Positions 1 through 9,700 of a stretch of DNA of 64,000 nucleotides are shown here, in pieces. Both the position numbers and the translations under genes were made by a program. Below the pieces are notes generated by a model, which was given only the letters and a program-made list of their open reading frames with translations, made no database searches and was not told the DNA's origin. How positions within the stretch are numbered: position 1 is the stretch's first letter; every line of letters begins with the position of its first letter. The stretch is from Spirosoma foliorum (GTDB lineage: Bacteria > Bacteroidota > Bacteroidia > Cytophagales > Spirosomataceae): contig NZ_CP059732.1 of assembly GCF_014117325.1 (NCBI RefSeq), forward strand, positions 6,089,001-6,153,000. Direction: 5' to 3'.

Positions 1-357
1 GTGCACACTAAAATCGATAGCGTCGAATCTAGCCTCCGTCAGGAGATTACTGGCGTTAACGCTAAAGTAGATGAGGTGACCACTAAAATCGATAACGTTG
101 AATCTAATCTTCGTCAAGAGATTGCTGGCGTTAACGCAAAAATTGATAGCATTGAGTCTAACCTTCGTCAAGAGATTAGTGGCGTGAATACTAAAATAGA
201 TGGTGTTGAAGGTAGCCTACGCCAAGAAATATCTAAGGTTGAAAATTCTCTTCGCCGAGAGATTACTAGTGTTGATGGCAAGGTTGATAACCTACGATTA
301 GAAATGAATCAACGATTCGACCAACTCGTTACGCTTATTCAGGATCGATGGAGATAA
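1..357 (+). CDS. Coiled-coil protein, 5'-truncated by window edge
   Basis: The reading frame is open at the first base, so the true start probably lies upstream; 118 residues are visible. They are almost entirely amphipathic and charged, with five copies of a motif like ESNLRQEI at about residues 9, 34, 52, 70 and 81. The spacings of 25, 18, 18 and 11 residues fit heptads mixed with 11-residue (hendecad) steps, typical of a long coiled coil. No membrane segment or catalytic motif is visible. It resembles uncharacterised DUF1640/apolipoprotein-like coiled-coil proteins; the function is unknown. It ends just before a hairpin terminator. Confidence 0.7.
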   Translation: MHTKIDSVESSLRQEITGVNAKVDEVTTKIDNVESNLRQEIAGVNAKIDSIESNLRQEISGVNTKIDGVEGSLRQEISKVENSLRREITSVDGKVDNLRLEMNQRFDQLVTLIQDRWR

Positions 358-375
358 ACTCTTGTCAAAAAAACA

Positions 376-408
376 AACGGGCTGAATGGTTTTCCCATTC
401 AGCCCGTT
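376..408. terminator. Bidirectional hairpin terminator
   Basis: Perfect 14-bp arms at 376-389 and 395-408 around a 5-nt loop, with an A-run on the left. It sits between two convergent genes and can end transcription from both. Confidence 0.8.
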
Positions 409-412
409 ATGA

Positions 413-1474
413 TTACTGCACTGGCTGCCCATTCCTGAACGTGGCCGCTATTTTATCGCCATCTGCGAAATAGTACGTTCCTTTTCCGTTGGGAACATTG
501 TTCTTGAACCAGCCCGCATATCTATCCCCATTACGATAATAATATACGCCGTAGTCGGAGCGGAGGTTATCCCGGAAATTGCCCTTATATTTTACTTTAC
601 CATCAGGGTAATACTCAGTGCCTTCGCCGTGTTTATCACCTTCTTCAAATTCGCCGGCATAGCGTTCAAGCGTTGGGTAAACAAATACACCCGTTCCATC
701 CTGGCAATCACCTGAAACACAACCTATAGTTGCTCGAACGCTGGAGCGTTGAGCGGGTGCTTTGGGGGCAACAACGGGGCGGGCAGATGTAGTGGCCAGG
801 TTAGTATTGGTTGCCATGGGTTTCGGCGCCATAGCCGTTGGCGTTTTTACCGCCGTCCGACTTTTGGGATACATAGCTTCGGCTTCTAACCAACCCTTTC
901 GAATGGCCTCGATACGAGCAGGTTTAGCTGGGTGAGTCGATGTGGCATGCTCATTACCAAGTGCTTTTACTGCAACAGTCGCTTCTTCCAGTGATGCCCC
1001 TAACTGGTGCAATACAAAGCCCGAAAACTTATCGGCTTCAATCTCTTTGATCGGTTGCCCACCACGTCCGTCAATGGTGTGTCCCTGCAGATGATGCCCA
1101 ATCTCGTGCGCCATGATACTGATAGCCGACCAGTCGGTTTCAGTATCTTCTTCAATTTGCGTCATGAACGCACCATCATAAACAATAAAACGCTGACCTT
1201 TCAGAACAGTTGCAAAACAGTTATCTGTGTTGGAACACTCAATAACCTTAAAATTGCGCTGCAGGCCGATCGGCTTTAGAATCCGATCGACAACCTTTTC
1301 CGCATGACCATTGGATGCGGTTGTTTGTGCACAAATAACATCAGGGGCAACATTACCACCTGTGTAACTACAAATAAACGTGCCGGGACTACTGGGGATC
1401 TGGGCCAATAGTGGGCTAACAATGGCTGCAGATAAAGAAAGAATACATGAGGATAAAGCCGCTCTCACAGGCAT
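413..1474 (-). CDS. Secreted M48-like metallopeptidase with C-terminal MORN repeats
   Basis: 353 residues. An N-terminal signal peptide (about residues 1-24, ending LLAQ) predicts export. The zinc motif HEIGH is at 123-127, and a downstream EADKF (E146) fits the third zinc ligand of M48-like gluzincins. An HP pair near 181 precedes a conserved RIEAIRKG-like helix, also typical of the family. Residues 195-250 are a low-complexity Ala/Pro/Thr linker. From about 260 to the end there are four MORN-type repeats (YAGEFEEGDKHGEG, YAGWFKNNVPNGKG). Protease activity is inferred from the intact motif; the role of the MORN tail is unknown, perhaps scaffold or membrane contact. Confidence 0.8.
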   Translation of the reverse strand: MPVRAALSSCILSLSAAIVSPLLAQIPSSPGTFICSYTGGNVAPDVICAQTTASNGHAEKVVDRILKPIGLQRNFKVIECSNTDNCFATVLKGQRFIVYDGAFMTQIEEDTETDWSAISIMAHEIGHHLQGHTIDGRGGQPIKEIEADKFSGFVLHQLGASLEEATVAVKALGNEHATSTHPAKPARIEAIRKGWLEAEAMYPKSRTAVKTPTAMAPKPMATNTNLATTSARPVVAPKAPAQRSSVRATIGCVSGDCQDGTGVFVYPTLERYAGEFEEGDKHGEGTEYYPDGKVKYKGNFRDNLRSDYGVYYYRNGDRYAGWFKNNVPNGKGTYYFADGDKIAATFRNGQPVQ

Positions 1475-1559
1475 AACCGAATCGGGTTAATCGTTCAACA
1501 CGGCTGAATAACGAACAGAATTAAGTTGCTATTTTGGTCTATCGTAAAGTTTTTCCGCT

Positions 1560-2585
1560 TTATTTAAACTGCTGCACCGCTACCCTTCCTTTGGCCCCAA
1601 CAGCATAACAGGTGCCTTTGACACAACCCATTGAGTGAAAGCCCTCCGTATCGAGTTGCTGCCAGGTTTGTCCCTGATCGGCTGATAAGCTTGTACCCGA
1701 TGGACCGACGGTAAGCAGGCGATCACCAGGAAGCAGGGCAACAGCTTCTTTCAGGCCGGGAGGATTGGTTTGGGTCACAAGCTGCCAGCTTTGCCCACCA
1801 TCTCGCGTAATAGCCGCATTCGGTCCAGCCTGTTGTTCCTGTTTGTAATTACCACCGACAACCATCCCATTTTTATCGCTGAAAAAATGCATACCAAACA
1901 GGCCGGTTGCTTCTCCCGCTGGTAAGGGTGTGTTCGTTACATTCCAGGTCTTCCCACGATCGCTGGAACGGAATACACGACCATATCGTCCACCTCCAGA
2001 CGCAATCCAAACGTTTCGCTTTCCATGCACAACCAGACTAGTACCACTGGCAGCAAACGCGGCTTCGTTCGGTTCCATAAGAGGTAACGCAGCCGGAGGA
2101 ATCGGTTGCCAGGTTTTTCCGCCATCGTCGGTAGTCAGGATAACCCACTTATTGTCAATAGGATCACTGAATACGATTCCATGTTGGTCATCCCAAAAAT
2201 CGATTCCATCGAAAAATACGCCTTGTTGTTGCGTTTGATAGAGTAGCGTCCAGGTTTGGCCAGCATCGTTCGTTTTATAAATCCTGGCTTGCCCTTTTTC
2301 GGCTGGTCCGGCGCTCATCAGATAGGCGGTTTGCGCGTTCACAGCATGCACATCGCGGAAATCACAAGCCTGAGCGTCGGGTACAGTGCCTGTTTGCCAG
2401 GTTTTCCCCCCATCGGCCGTTCGCACAAATGTGCCTTTGGTACCGCCAATCCAGGCAACATCAGGACTGGCAACGCTCACCGCCCGGAAACTGGCATCGG
2501 TACCGACGTTTTGAAGTCGCCACTGAGCAAAACCGCTACGGGAGGTTAATATAGTTAGTATGAACAGGCAGACTAATCGATTCAT
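1560..2585 (-). CDS. Secreted BNR/YCF48-like repeat protein
   Basis: 341 residues with a signal peptide (cleavage probably after SGFAQ, about residue 21). The rest is a beta-propeller built of Asp-box/BNR repeats: the pattern DGGKTW, DAGQTW, DRGKTW, DGGQSW, DQGQTW recurs every 45-60 residues. Such proteins are often labelled sialidase-like, YCF48-like or oxidoreductase, but catalytic residues of a sialidase are not evident. Probably a periplasmic or surface propeller that binds a ligand or protein; the exact job is unknown. Confidence 0.75.
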   Translation of the reverse strand: MNRLVCLFILTILTSRSGFAQWRLQNVGTDASFRAVSVASPDVAWIGGTKGTFVRTADGGKTWQTGTVPDAQACDFRDVHAVNAQTAYLMSAGPAEKGQARIYKTNDAGQTWTLLYQTQQQGVFFDGIDFWDDQHGIVFSDPIDNKWVILTTDDGGKTWQPIPPAALPLMEPNEAAFAASGTSLVVHGKRNVWIASGGGRYGRVFRSSDRGKTWNVTNTPLPAGEATGLFGMHFFSDKNGMVVGGNYKQEQQAGPNAAITRDGGQSWQLVTQTNPPGLKEAVALLPGDRLLTVGPSGTSLSADQGQTWQQLDTEGFHSMGCVKGTCYAVGAKGRVAVQQFK

Positions 2586-2645
2586 AGATTTAGCTCTTTG
2601 TTAATCAGGATGATGAAGTTTGACTTTATGCAGCGGTACGGTTTA

Positions 2646-3452
2646 TTACTTTTTATAATACCGCTGAATACTTTCCGTTAGGACCTGATATACCTCAGAT
2701 ACACGCGGCTGATTGCTAAGATAGGCTAAATGGGCGTCAATCGTTGTCAGATCATTCCGTCGGGCCGGGCCGGTTTGCACATCGGCTGGATTTCGGGCCG
2801 CCAATCCTTTTCGGAATGTTTCGGCAATAATTGGCCGGAGTAAATCGAATTCTAACCCCTCCTGCGTTGTCAGGTCATGGGCTAGTGCTATCAGGTGATT
2901 GGTGAAATTACACGCTAGCACAGCGCCAATATGTAGGGTTCGCCGTTCTTCGGAGGTTATTAAATAGACGATATCACTAATCTCCTGCCCTAGCTGAACC
3001 AATATTTCTTCCGTTGTCGGATCAGAAGCTTCTATACACAGCGGAATTTCGTCAAAGGCTAAAAAGGGCTGACCCTTGGTGAAAGTTTGCAACGCATAGA
3101 AAACACCTGTTTGAACGGGCACATCGCTATAAATGCTCAGCCAATGTGCTAATGAATGAAGCGACTGCCCGCCAGACGTATGGACAACTATCGCATTTTC
3201 GGGAAGCACCAGACGTGAACAGACCTCTTCAAGTGCCTGATCGGACACTGCCAGAACAAACAGTCGGGAAGGACTGTCGGCAAAATTTAATTCAGAATGC
3301 GTACGAGCATCGTACAAATTACTGACTAATTGGCGGGAGTGTTGAAGCTGACGACTGTACACTTCATTAATGTGGTGCCCTGCATTCTCCAGCGCTGGCG
3401 CTAAGTGCCAGGCGAGATTTCCGGCACCGATAAACGAAATTTCCATAGCCAA
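2646..3452 (-). CDS. Rossmann-like/DUF2520 domain protein
   Basis: 268 residues. The N-terminus carries a dinucleotide-binding loop GAGNLA (residues 9-14), followed by a Rossmann half like that of ketopantoate reductase or pyrroline-5-carboxylate reductase. The C-terminal helical half (about 140-260) matches the DUF2520 pattern, with HIGAVLACNFTNHL near residue 174. This family is common in Bacteroidota; the substrate is not established. The Met at residue 3 is an equally good start. Confidence 0.85.
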   Translation of the reverse strand: MAMEISFIGAGNLAWHLAPALENAGHHINEVYSRQLQHSRQLVSNLYDARTHSELNFADSPSRLFVLAVSDQALEEVCSRLVLPENAIVVHTSGGQSLHSLAHWLSIYSDVPVQTGVFYALQTFTKGQPFLAFDEIPLCIEASDPTTEEILVQLGQEISDIVYLITSEERRTLHIGAVLACNFTNHLIALAHDLTTQEGLEFDLLRPIIAETFRKGLAARNPADVQTGPARRNDLTTIDAHLAYLSNQPRVSEVYQVLTESIQRYYKK

Positions 3453-3698
3453 GTATAAAACATTTTACTTGAATCGTTACCCATAAAATAAAGTATGACT
3501 TCTTATTTAGTGGCGACTCGTATTATCTAATTCGCTGAAAATATGGCCCGGTAATTGTAGAACGGCTTCCAGTAAGGTCGCTTGGCGTCCTATCTATAAG
3601 GAAATGAACTATTATTTATTCGTATGAAGATGATTTAATGTGTATTTTTATCCCCTACTTATACTAAAATGAAAGAAAAGAGCCTTATAAAAAATCTA

Positions 3699-3728
3699 TT
3701 GCTGTATTAGACGAATGGCCTAATTTTG
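3699..3728 (+). promoter_or_regulatory. Bacteroidota-type promoter for sprA
   Basis: A -33 TTG at 3699-3701 and a -7 TAATTTTG at 3721-3728, spaced 19 nt, match the Bacteroidota housekeeping consensus TTG-N(17-23)-TAnnTTTG. It lies 58 nt before the sprA start. The rest of the 334-bp spacer (3453-3786) shows no gene. Confidence 0.75.
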
Positions 3729-3786
3729 GCCGTTTGATAGAAGAAAGTATCCTCGCTCCTTAATTCTGAACCCGAAAGTACCCCCG

Positions 3787-6700
3787 ATGGTGAACCACTA
3801 CTTTGTTCACAGTTCTGTTGCCAGTCACGTTATTATTCCCGTTAGCAGACTTTTGTTCATTCCGAACGGGTGGCTCATAGTGGGATGTTGGCTGCTATTA
3901 GGGCTGGGTATCAGCTTCGGCCAGAACCAGCCAGCACCCGCCAAGAAAGGTGCTGCCGGACGACGTCAACAAGCTGCTGCCGATTCTGCACGAGCCAACG
4001 CACGTCGGCGAGCTATTATGCGAGCCGACTCGGCTAAACAGGCCATTCAAGATCGAAACGATAGTATTCGAGCGTTACGAAGTGCAAATCGGCGACCAAC
4101 CGTAAACTGGCCTGACCGACGAGCTACGCGTTTCTCGGAACGACCGTCAAAGTCGCCCTTTATTCTTCGCGATCCCAAAGGCGTTTCGACCGATTTCCGG
4201 CTGGACCCCGAGGGGCGTATTGGCGTTACCGAACGCGTTCGAACAGGCGTTTCCTTATCAGGCGCTCCTACGCCCAACTCAGTGCAGGGCCAAACGAGTG
4301 CGCCTACAGCGGGCACAAGTGCCCCCGCGGCTACGAGCCCGATATTGCCTCCCTCACAATTTGGCTTGCCCTACCGACCAGCCGAAACAATTCCGTATTC
4401 GACCTATAATCAGCTTCAGAATCAGCGTGTAGAACAAAGCGTTTGGCGCGAATATGGGGCTAAACGCGATGGGCAGAGTGCACTAAGTGGTCGTGGTTTG
4501 GTTCCAAAACTCGAATTACCCCCCGTTATTGACCGACTTTTTGGGGGTAGTCAGGTCGATTTTAAGCCTAATGGATTTGTAACGCTCGATTTTGGGTATC
4601 TCTATCAGTTTAATGACAACCCGGCTTATCCGATTCGGCAGCGTCGTAGCGGGAACTTTCTCTTCAACGAGCAGATCAGTATTAACTTCAATGGTAAAAT
4701 TGGGGAGAAACTAGGCGTACTCGCCAACTTCGATACCAAAGCCAGTTTTAATTTTGAGAATGCGCTGAAACTTAACTACAAGCCAGGTGGCGGATTACCT
4801 GCTTTTGGTACAGGCCAGGGGTTACCCGGCTTACCGAAAGCCCCCACGTTACCAGGAGCGCCTACGCTACCGGGTATGAGCGCACCCGGAGCACCGGCAT
4901 TCACTCCTCAGAACGAGAGTATTTTGCAGGGACTCGAAGTCGGTAATATTAGTTGGGCGGTCAACAGCCAGTTGATTCCGGGTGTACAGAATCTATTTGG
5001 GATTAAAACACAGCTGCGTTTCGGACGGTTGAACGCTACCTTGGTGGCTTCTCAGCAGCGATCCCGCAAGAGTGAAATTGTACTTCGTGGTGGTACATCG
5101 AACCGACCGTTTGAGATCCGGGCAGATAGTTACGACGAAAACCAGCACTTTTTCCTGTCGCAATTTTTCCGGGCTAACTACGAAGCCTCGCTGAAAACAA
5201 TGCCACAGGTAACGTCGGGCGTGAACATAACGCGGATTGAGGTGTACGTGACGAACCGAACCAATACCACCGAATCGCTTCGGAATATTGCCGGTTTTCA
5301 GGATTTGGGCGAAGGAAACCCCTATAATCTGGCGAATCCGAACTTGTCGCCTAATACAAAAAATAATCTGACGCCTACAGCCAATGCCTCTAACGGTCTT
5401 TTTAGCAAACTAACCGCGAATCCAACAAGTGGATTTCGGCAGGTAGATCAGACGAATGATCAGTTGACGACCTCTTTTCAATTGACGAAGGGGAGTGATT
5501 TTGACTTGCTTCGGGGTGCCAAACGCCTGACCGATCGGGAGTACCGGCTTCAGGCCGATCTGGGTTATATTTCGCTCGTAACTCCCCTGCGGAACGACGA
5601 AATTCTGGCCGTTGCCTACGAGTACACCTATCAGGGTCGTCGCTACAAAGTGGGCGAATTGACCGAAGATTACCAGGCTCGTAAAGGAGACGAGGTGATT
5701 GTGCTGAAGTTGTTGAAATCGTCCACGATACGCAACAACCTTCAGTTACCGATGTGGAACCTGATGATGAAGAACATCTACGGACTGAACTCATCGCAGA
5801 TCACCCGGCAGGGCTTCCAACTACGGGTCATTTATAAAGATGACCTGACGGGTATGGATAACCCTAACCTGCAGGAGGGACGCCGGACACAGAACCGCCC
5901 ACTGGTGCAATTGTTTGGCATGGACCGGCTTAATCAGCAGCTAGACGCCCAGCCCGATGGTAATTTCGATTACGTTGAGAGTTACACCATCGATAGCCGG
6001 TATGGAAAAATCATATTCCCGGTTCTGGAGCCTTTCGGGGCGTATCTGGAGAAACAATTCGATGCTGACGAAGACAATTTAAAGGCGAAATATGTCTTTG
6101 GTGAGCTATACCGGGGAACCCAGGCTGATGCAAAACAGATTGCTGCCAAAGATAAATTTTACCTGAAAGGCTCGTTCCAATCGGGCAACGGGGCCGAGGT
6201 GCAACTGCCATACGGCGTTAATGAACAGTCGGTTACGGTAACAGCGGGTGGTGTGCCACTGGTAGCTGGCTCGGATTACGTACTAGAGGCCCAGATTGGT
6301 AAGCTGCGCATCATCAACGAAAGTGTAACCAATTCGGGCCGTGAGATTCGGATTAGCTACGAACAACCCGATCTGTTCCAGAACCAGATTCGAACACTTA
6401 TTGGTACACACCTGGATTATGTTGTTAATAAGGACGTTAGCATTGGCTTAACCGCCATGCACATGAAAGAGACCCCCGCCGGTTTCCTGACTCGTGTAGC
6501 GCTGGGTAACGAACCTGTCAATAACACGATTCTGGGTATCAACGCCAATATTCGCAAAGATGCGCCTGGTCTTACGCGGTTACTAGACGCCTTGCCAGGC
6601 GTACAAACCAAAGAAATGTCGACGGTTCAGTTCAATGGTGAAGTCGCGCAACTCTTTCCAGGTACAAACCAGAAGGCCAGAAACGAAAGTTACCTGGATG

Positions 6701-9700
6701 ATTTTGAAGCGGCTCGAACAATTTTTGACCTGACGCGTCAACCCACACGCTGGCGGCTTGGCTCTACACCACAACAGTTTCCACAAGGGTCGTTTGCCGA
6801 TCCGCTACCGTTTGCTTATAACCGTGCCCGGGTTTCGGTCTATACGGTCGATCCCAGTATTTTTGGTTCAACGGGTTTGCTGGGTGTATCGTCGAACATT
6901 GATGTTGAGGATGCAAACAAGCACATGTATGAACGACCTTTCTTACCACAGGAATTATTTCCAGGGCGGTCGGCAAGGCCAGTGCAGTTGCCCGAAAACA
7001 TTCTGGACGTAGCGTATTTCCCGTCAGAACGGGGCATGTATAACTACAACCCAAATCTGGATGCAAATGGGCTCCTGCCAAACCCTACTCAGAACTTTGG
7101 TGCGGTAACTCGGGCTATTGCCTCAGACATTGATTTCGACAATGCCAACGTGGAGAACATCACATTCTGGCTGATGGACCCATTTGTGAAAGGAGATGCC
7201 GGGGATATTCGGTATGGACCCGGTGCCAATCAGGTTTTAAAAGGAGGCACTCGCAAAAGTGGGGGGAAATTAGTATTTAACCTGGGCGACGTTTCGGAAG
7301 ATGTAGTGAAGGATAGTCGTTACGAATTCGAAAATGGTTTCCCACTCGATTCTGCCATAAGCACGCGGAATCCTGGTACCGAAACAACAGCCTGGGGAAA
7401 GGCTCCAACCCGGCAATTCGTGACGAATGCTTTCCAGAGTGGTTCACGGGCGCAACAGGATATTGGTCTTGATGGTTTAAGTAGCCAGCCAAACATTCCG
7501 AGTGGCGTTACTGCTGAAAAGGATTTCTTCAAGAATTACCTAAATGCCATCCGCCCGAAAATTAGTGCCGATGCATATAACGAGATTGAAGGGGACCCTT
7601 CGGGCGATGACTTTAAATTCTATCTGGGCGATGATGCCGATCAGCAGAAGTACATTATTGCCCGGTATAAGAAATACATGGGCATGGAGAATAACTCGCC
7701 CGAAAATACCAGCGCGAATCAGTATCTGACACCTGCATCGACAACCTTGCCCGATATTGAAGATTTAAATATCGACAATACCATCAACGATAACGAAGCG
7801 TATTACGAGTACGAAATGGACTTGCAGCCTGATAAACTGGAAGTTGGTCAGACGAAATATATTGTCGATAAAGTAACCGTCAGTACACCAGGAGGGCCGG
7901 TAAACTGGTATCAATTCCGGATTCCGGTGCGGGAACCTCTACGAAAAGTAGGCGACATCAACGGGTATAAGTCGATCCGGTTTATGCGGATGTACCTAAC
8001 TGGTTTTGCAGATCCTGTTGTGCTTCGGTTTGCCGAGTTGCAAATGGAGGCCAACCAGTATCGTAAATACACGGGCGATCTGACGCAGCATGGCTTGCAG
8101 GAAGTGCCTGAACCTTACGATGCAAACTTTACGGTATCGACGGTTAACATTGAAGAAAACAGCAGCACCCAAACCACCACGGCGGGAGGAGACAAATATC
8201 AGTATACAGTGCCGCCGGGCTATGTTCGGGACCGCGACTATACCCAACCCAACATCGTTGAACTAAACGAGCAGTCGATGCGGTTGAGCGTAACGGGTTT
8301 ACGAGATGGTGATTCGCGGGGGGCATTTAAGAATACGAATTACAATCTGTTGTTCCGGGAGCGGCTCAAAATGTTTGTGCACATGCACAACAATGAAACG
8401 GAAAGTGGTAAAGTGTCTGCTTTTGTTCGGCTTGGTACCGATTATACAGACAACTATTACGAAATTGAAATTCCTGGCCTGATCGCCACGCCAGCTGGTA
8501 ATCAGGCGCCAGAGGTAGTCTGGCCCGACGGCAATGCGTTGGATATAGCGCTTAACGAACTGATTACTCTCAAGGCGAACCGGAACCGGGAATTTGGCCG
8601 CAAAACGTCGCTGCCGTTTACACAGCCATCGGCTGATAAACACTACCTGCTTACGGTGGTGGGTAACCCAGATTTGAGCTCAGTGCAGTCGATCATGATT
8701 GGGATGCGAAACCCTAAAATGCTTGGTGATGGAGAACAGCCTAAGACCTTTACCATCTGGGTCGATGAGTTGCGGGCAAGCGGTTATGACCAACATGCAG
8801 GGGTGGCTGCCGTTGGTGCATTGAACATGAAACTCGCCGATCTGGGTACACTTACGGCATCAGGCCGAATTACGACCTTTGGGTTCGGTGGCGTGCAGAC
8901 GCGTATTGGCGAACGAGCCCTCGAAACAACGACTGAGTTTGGCGTCTCGTCGGCACTCGCAATCGATAAATTTTTGCCAGCCAGTTGGGGCATGAAAATT
9001 CCGCTTTACGTCAATTACGACCATCGGAATGTTGACCCTCATTTCGACCCGCTCGACCCCGATACGCCACTCCAAACCTCGTTGTCGACCAAACCGGAGT
9101 CCGAGCGCGACAGTTATCGTCAGTTGGTCCAGGATAATACGACACGCCGAGGCTACAATTTCTCGAATGTGAGGAAGGTAAAAACCGCCCCAAATTCAAA
9201 ATCTCACTTCTGGGATTTCGAAAACTTTGCGTTTACCTATGCCTTCAATGATATGAAGCGCACGAACATTCTGACGCAGGAATACCTACAACGGCAGAAT
9301 CGGGGCGGTATTTCCTATACGTATAGCGCACAGCCCAAACCGTTTGAACCGTTCCGGAATGTGGCTTCGTTTGAGGCTCCGTATCTGCGCTGGCTCAAAG
9401 ATTTTAACCTGACGCTGTTGCCGTCGCTGGTCTCGATTCGAACCGATATGGACCGGAGTTTCATTAAAACCCAACTCCGATCATCTGACCTGACCACGAA
9501 CGGGATTCTGCCGCAATTCGAGAAATATTTCCTGTTCAATCGCTATTATGATCTGACCTGGAATCTGACGCGCAGCCTGATTTTGACCTATCACGCCCAG
9601 GCCAATGCAATTATCGACGAACCGGCAGGTGATATCAATACGCAAGCCAAACGCGACTCGATTATCAACAGCATCAAGCATTTGGGTCGGATGAAAAACT

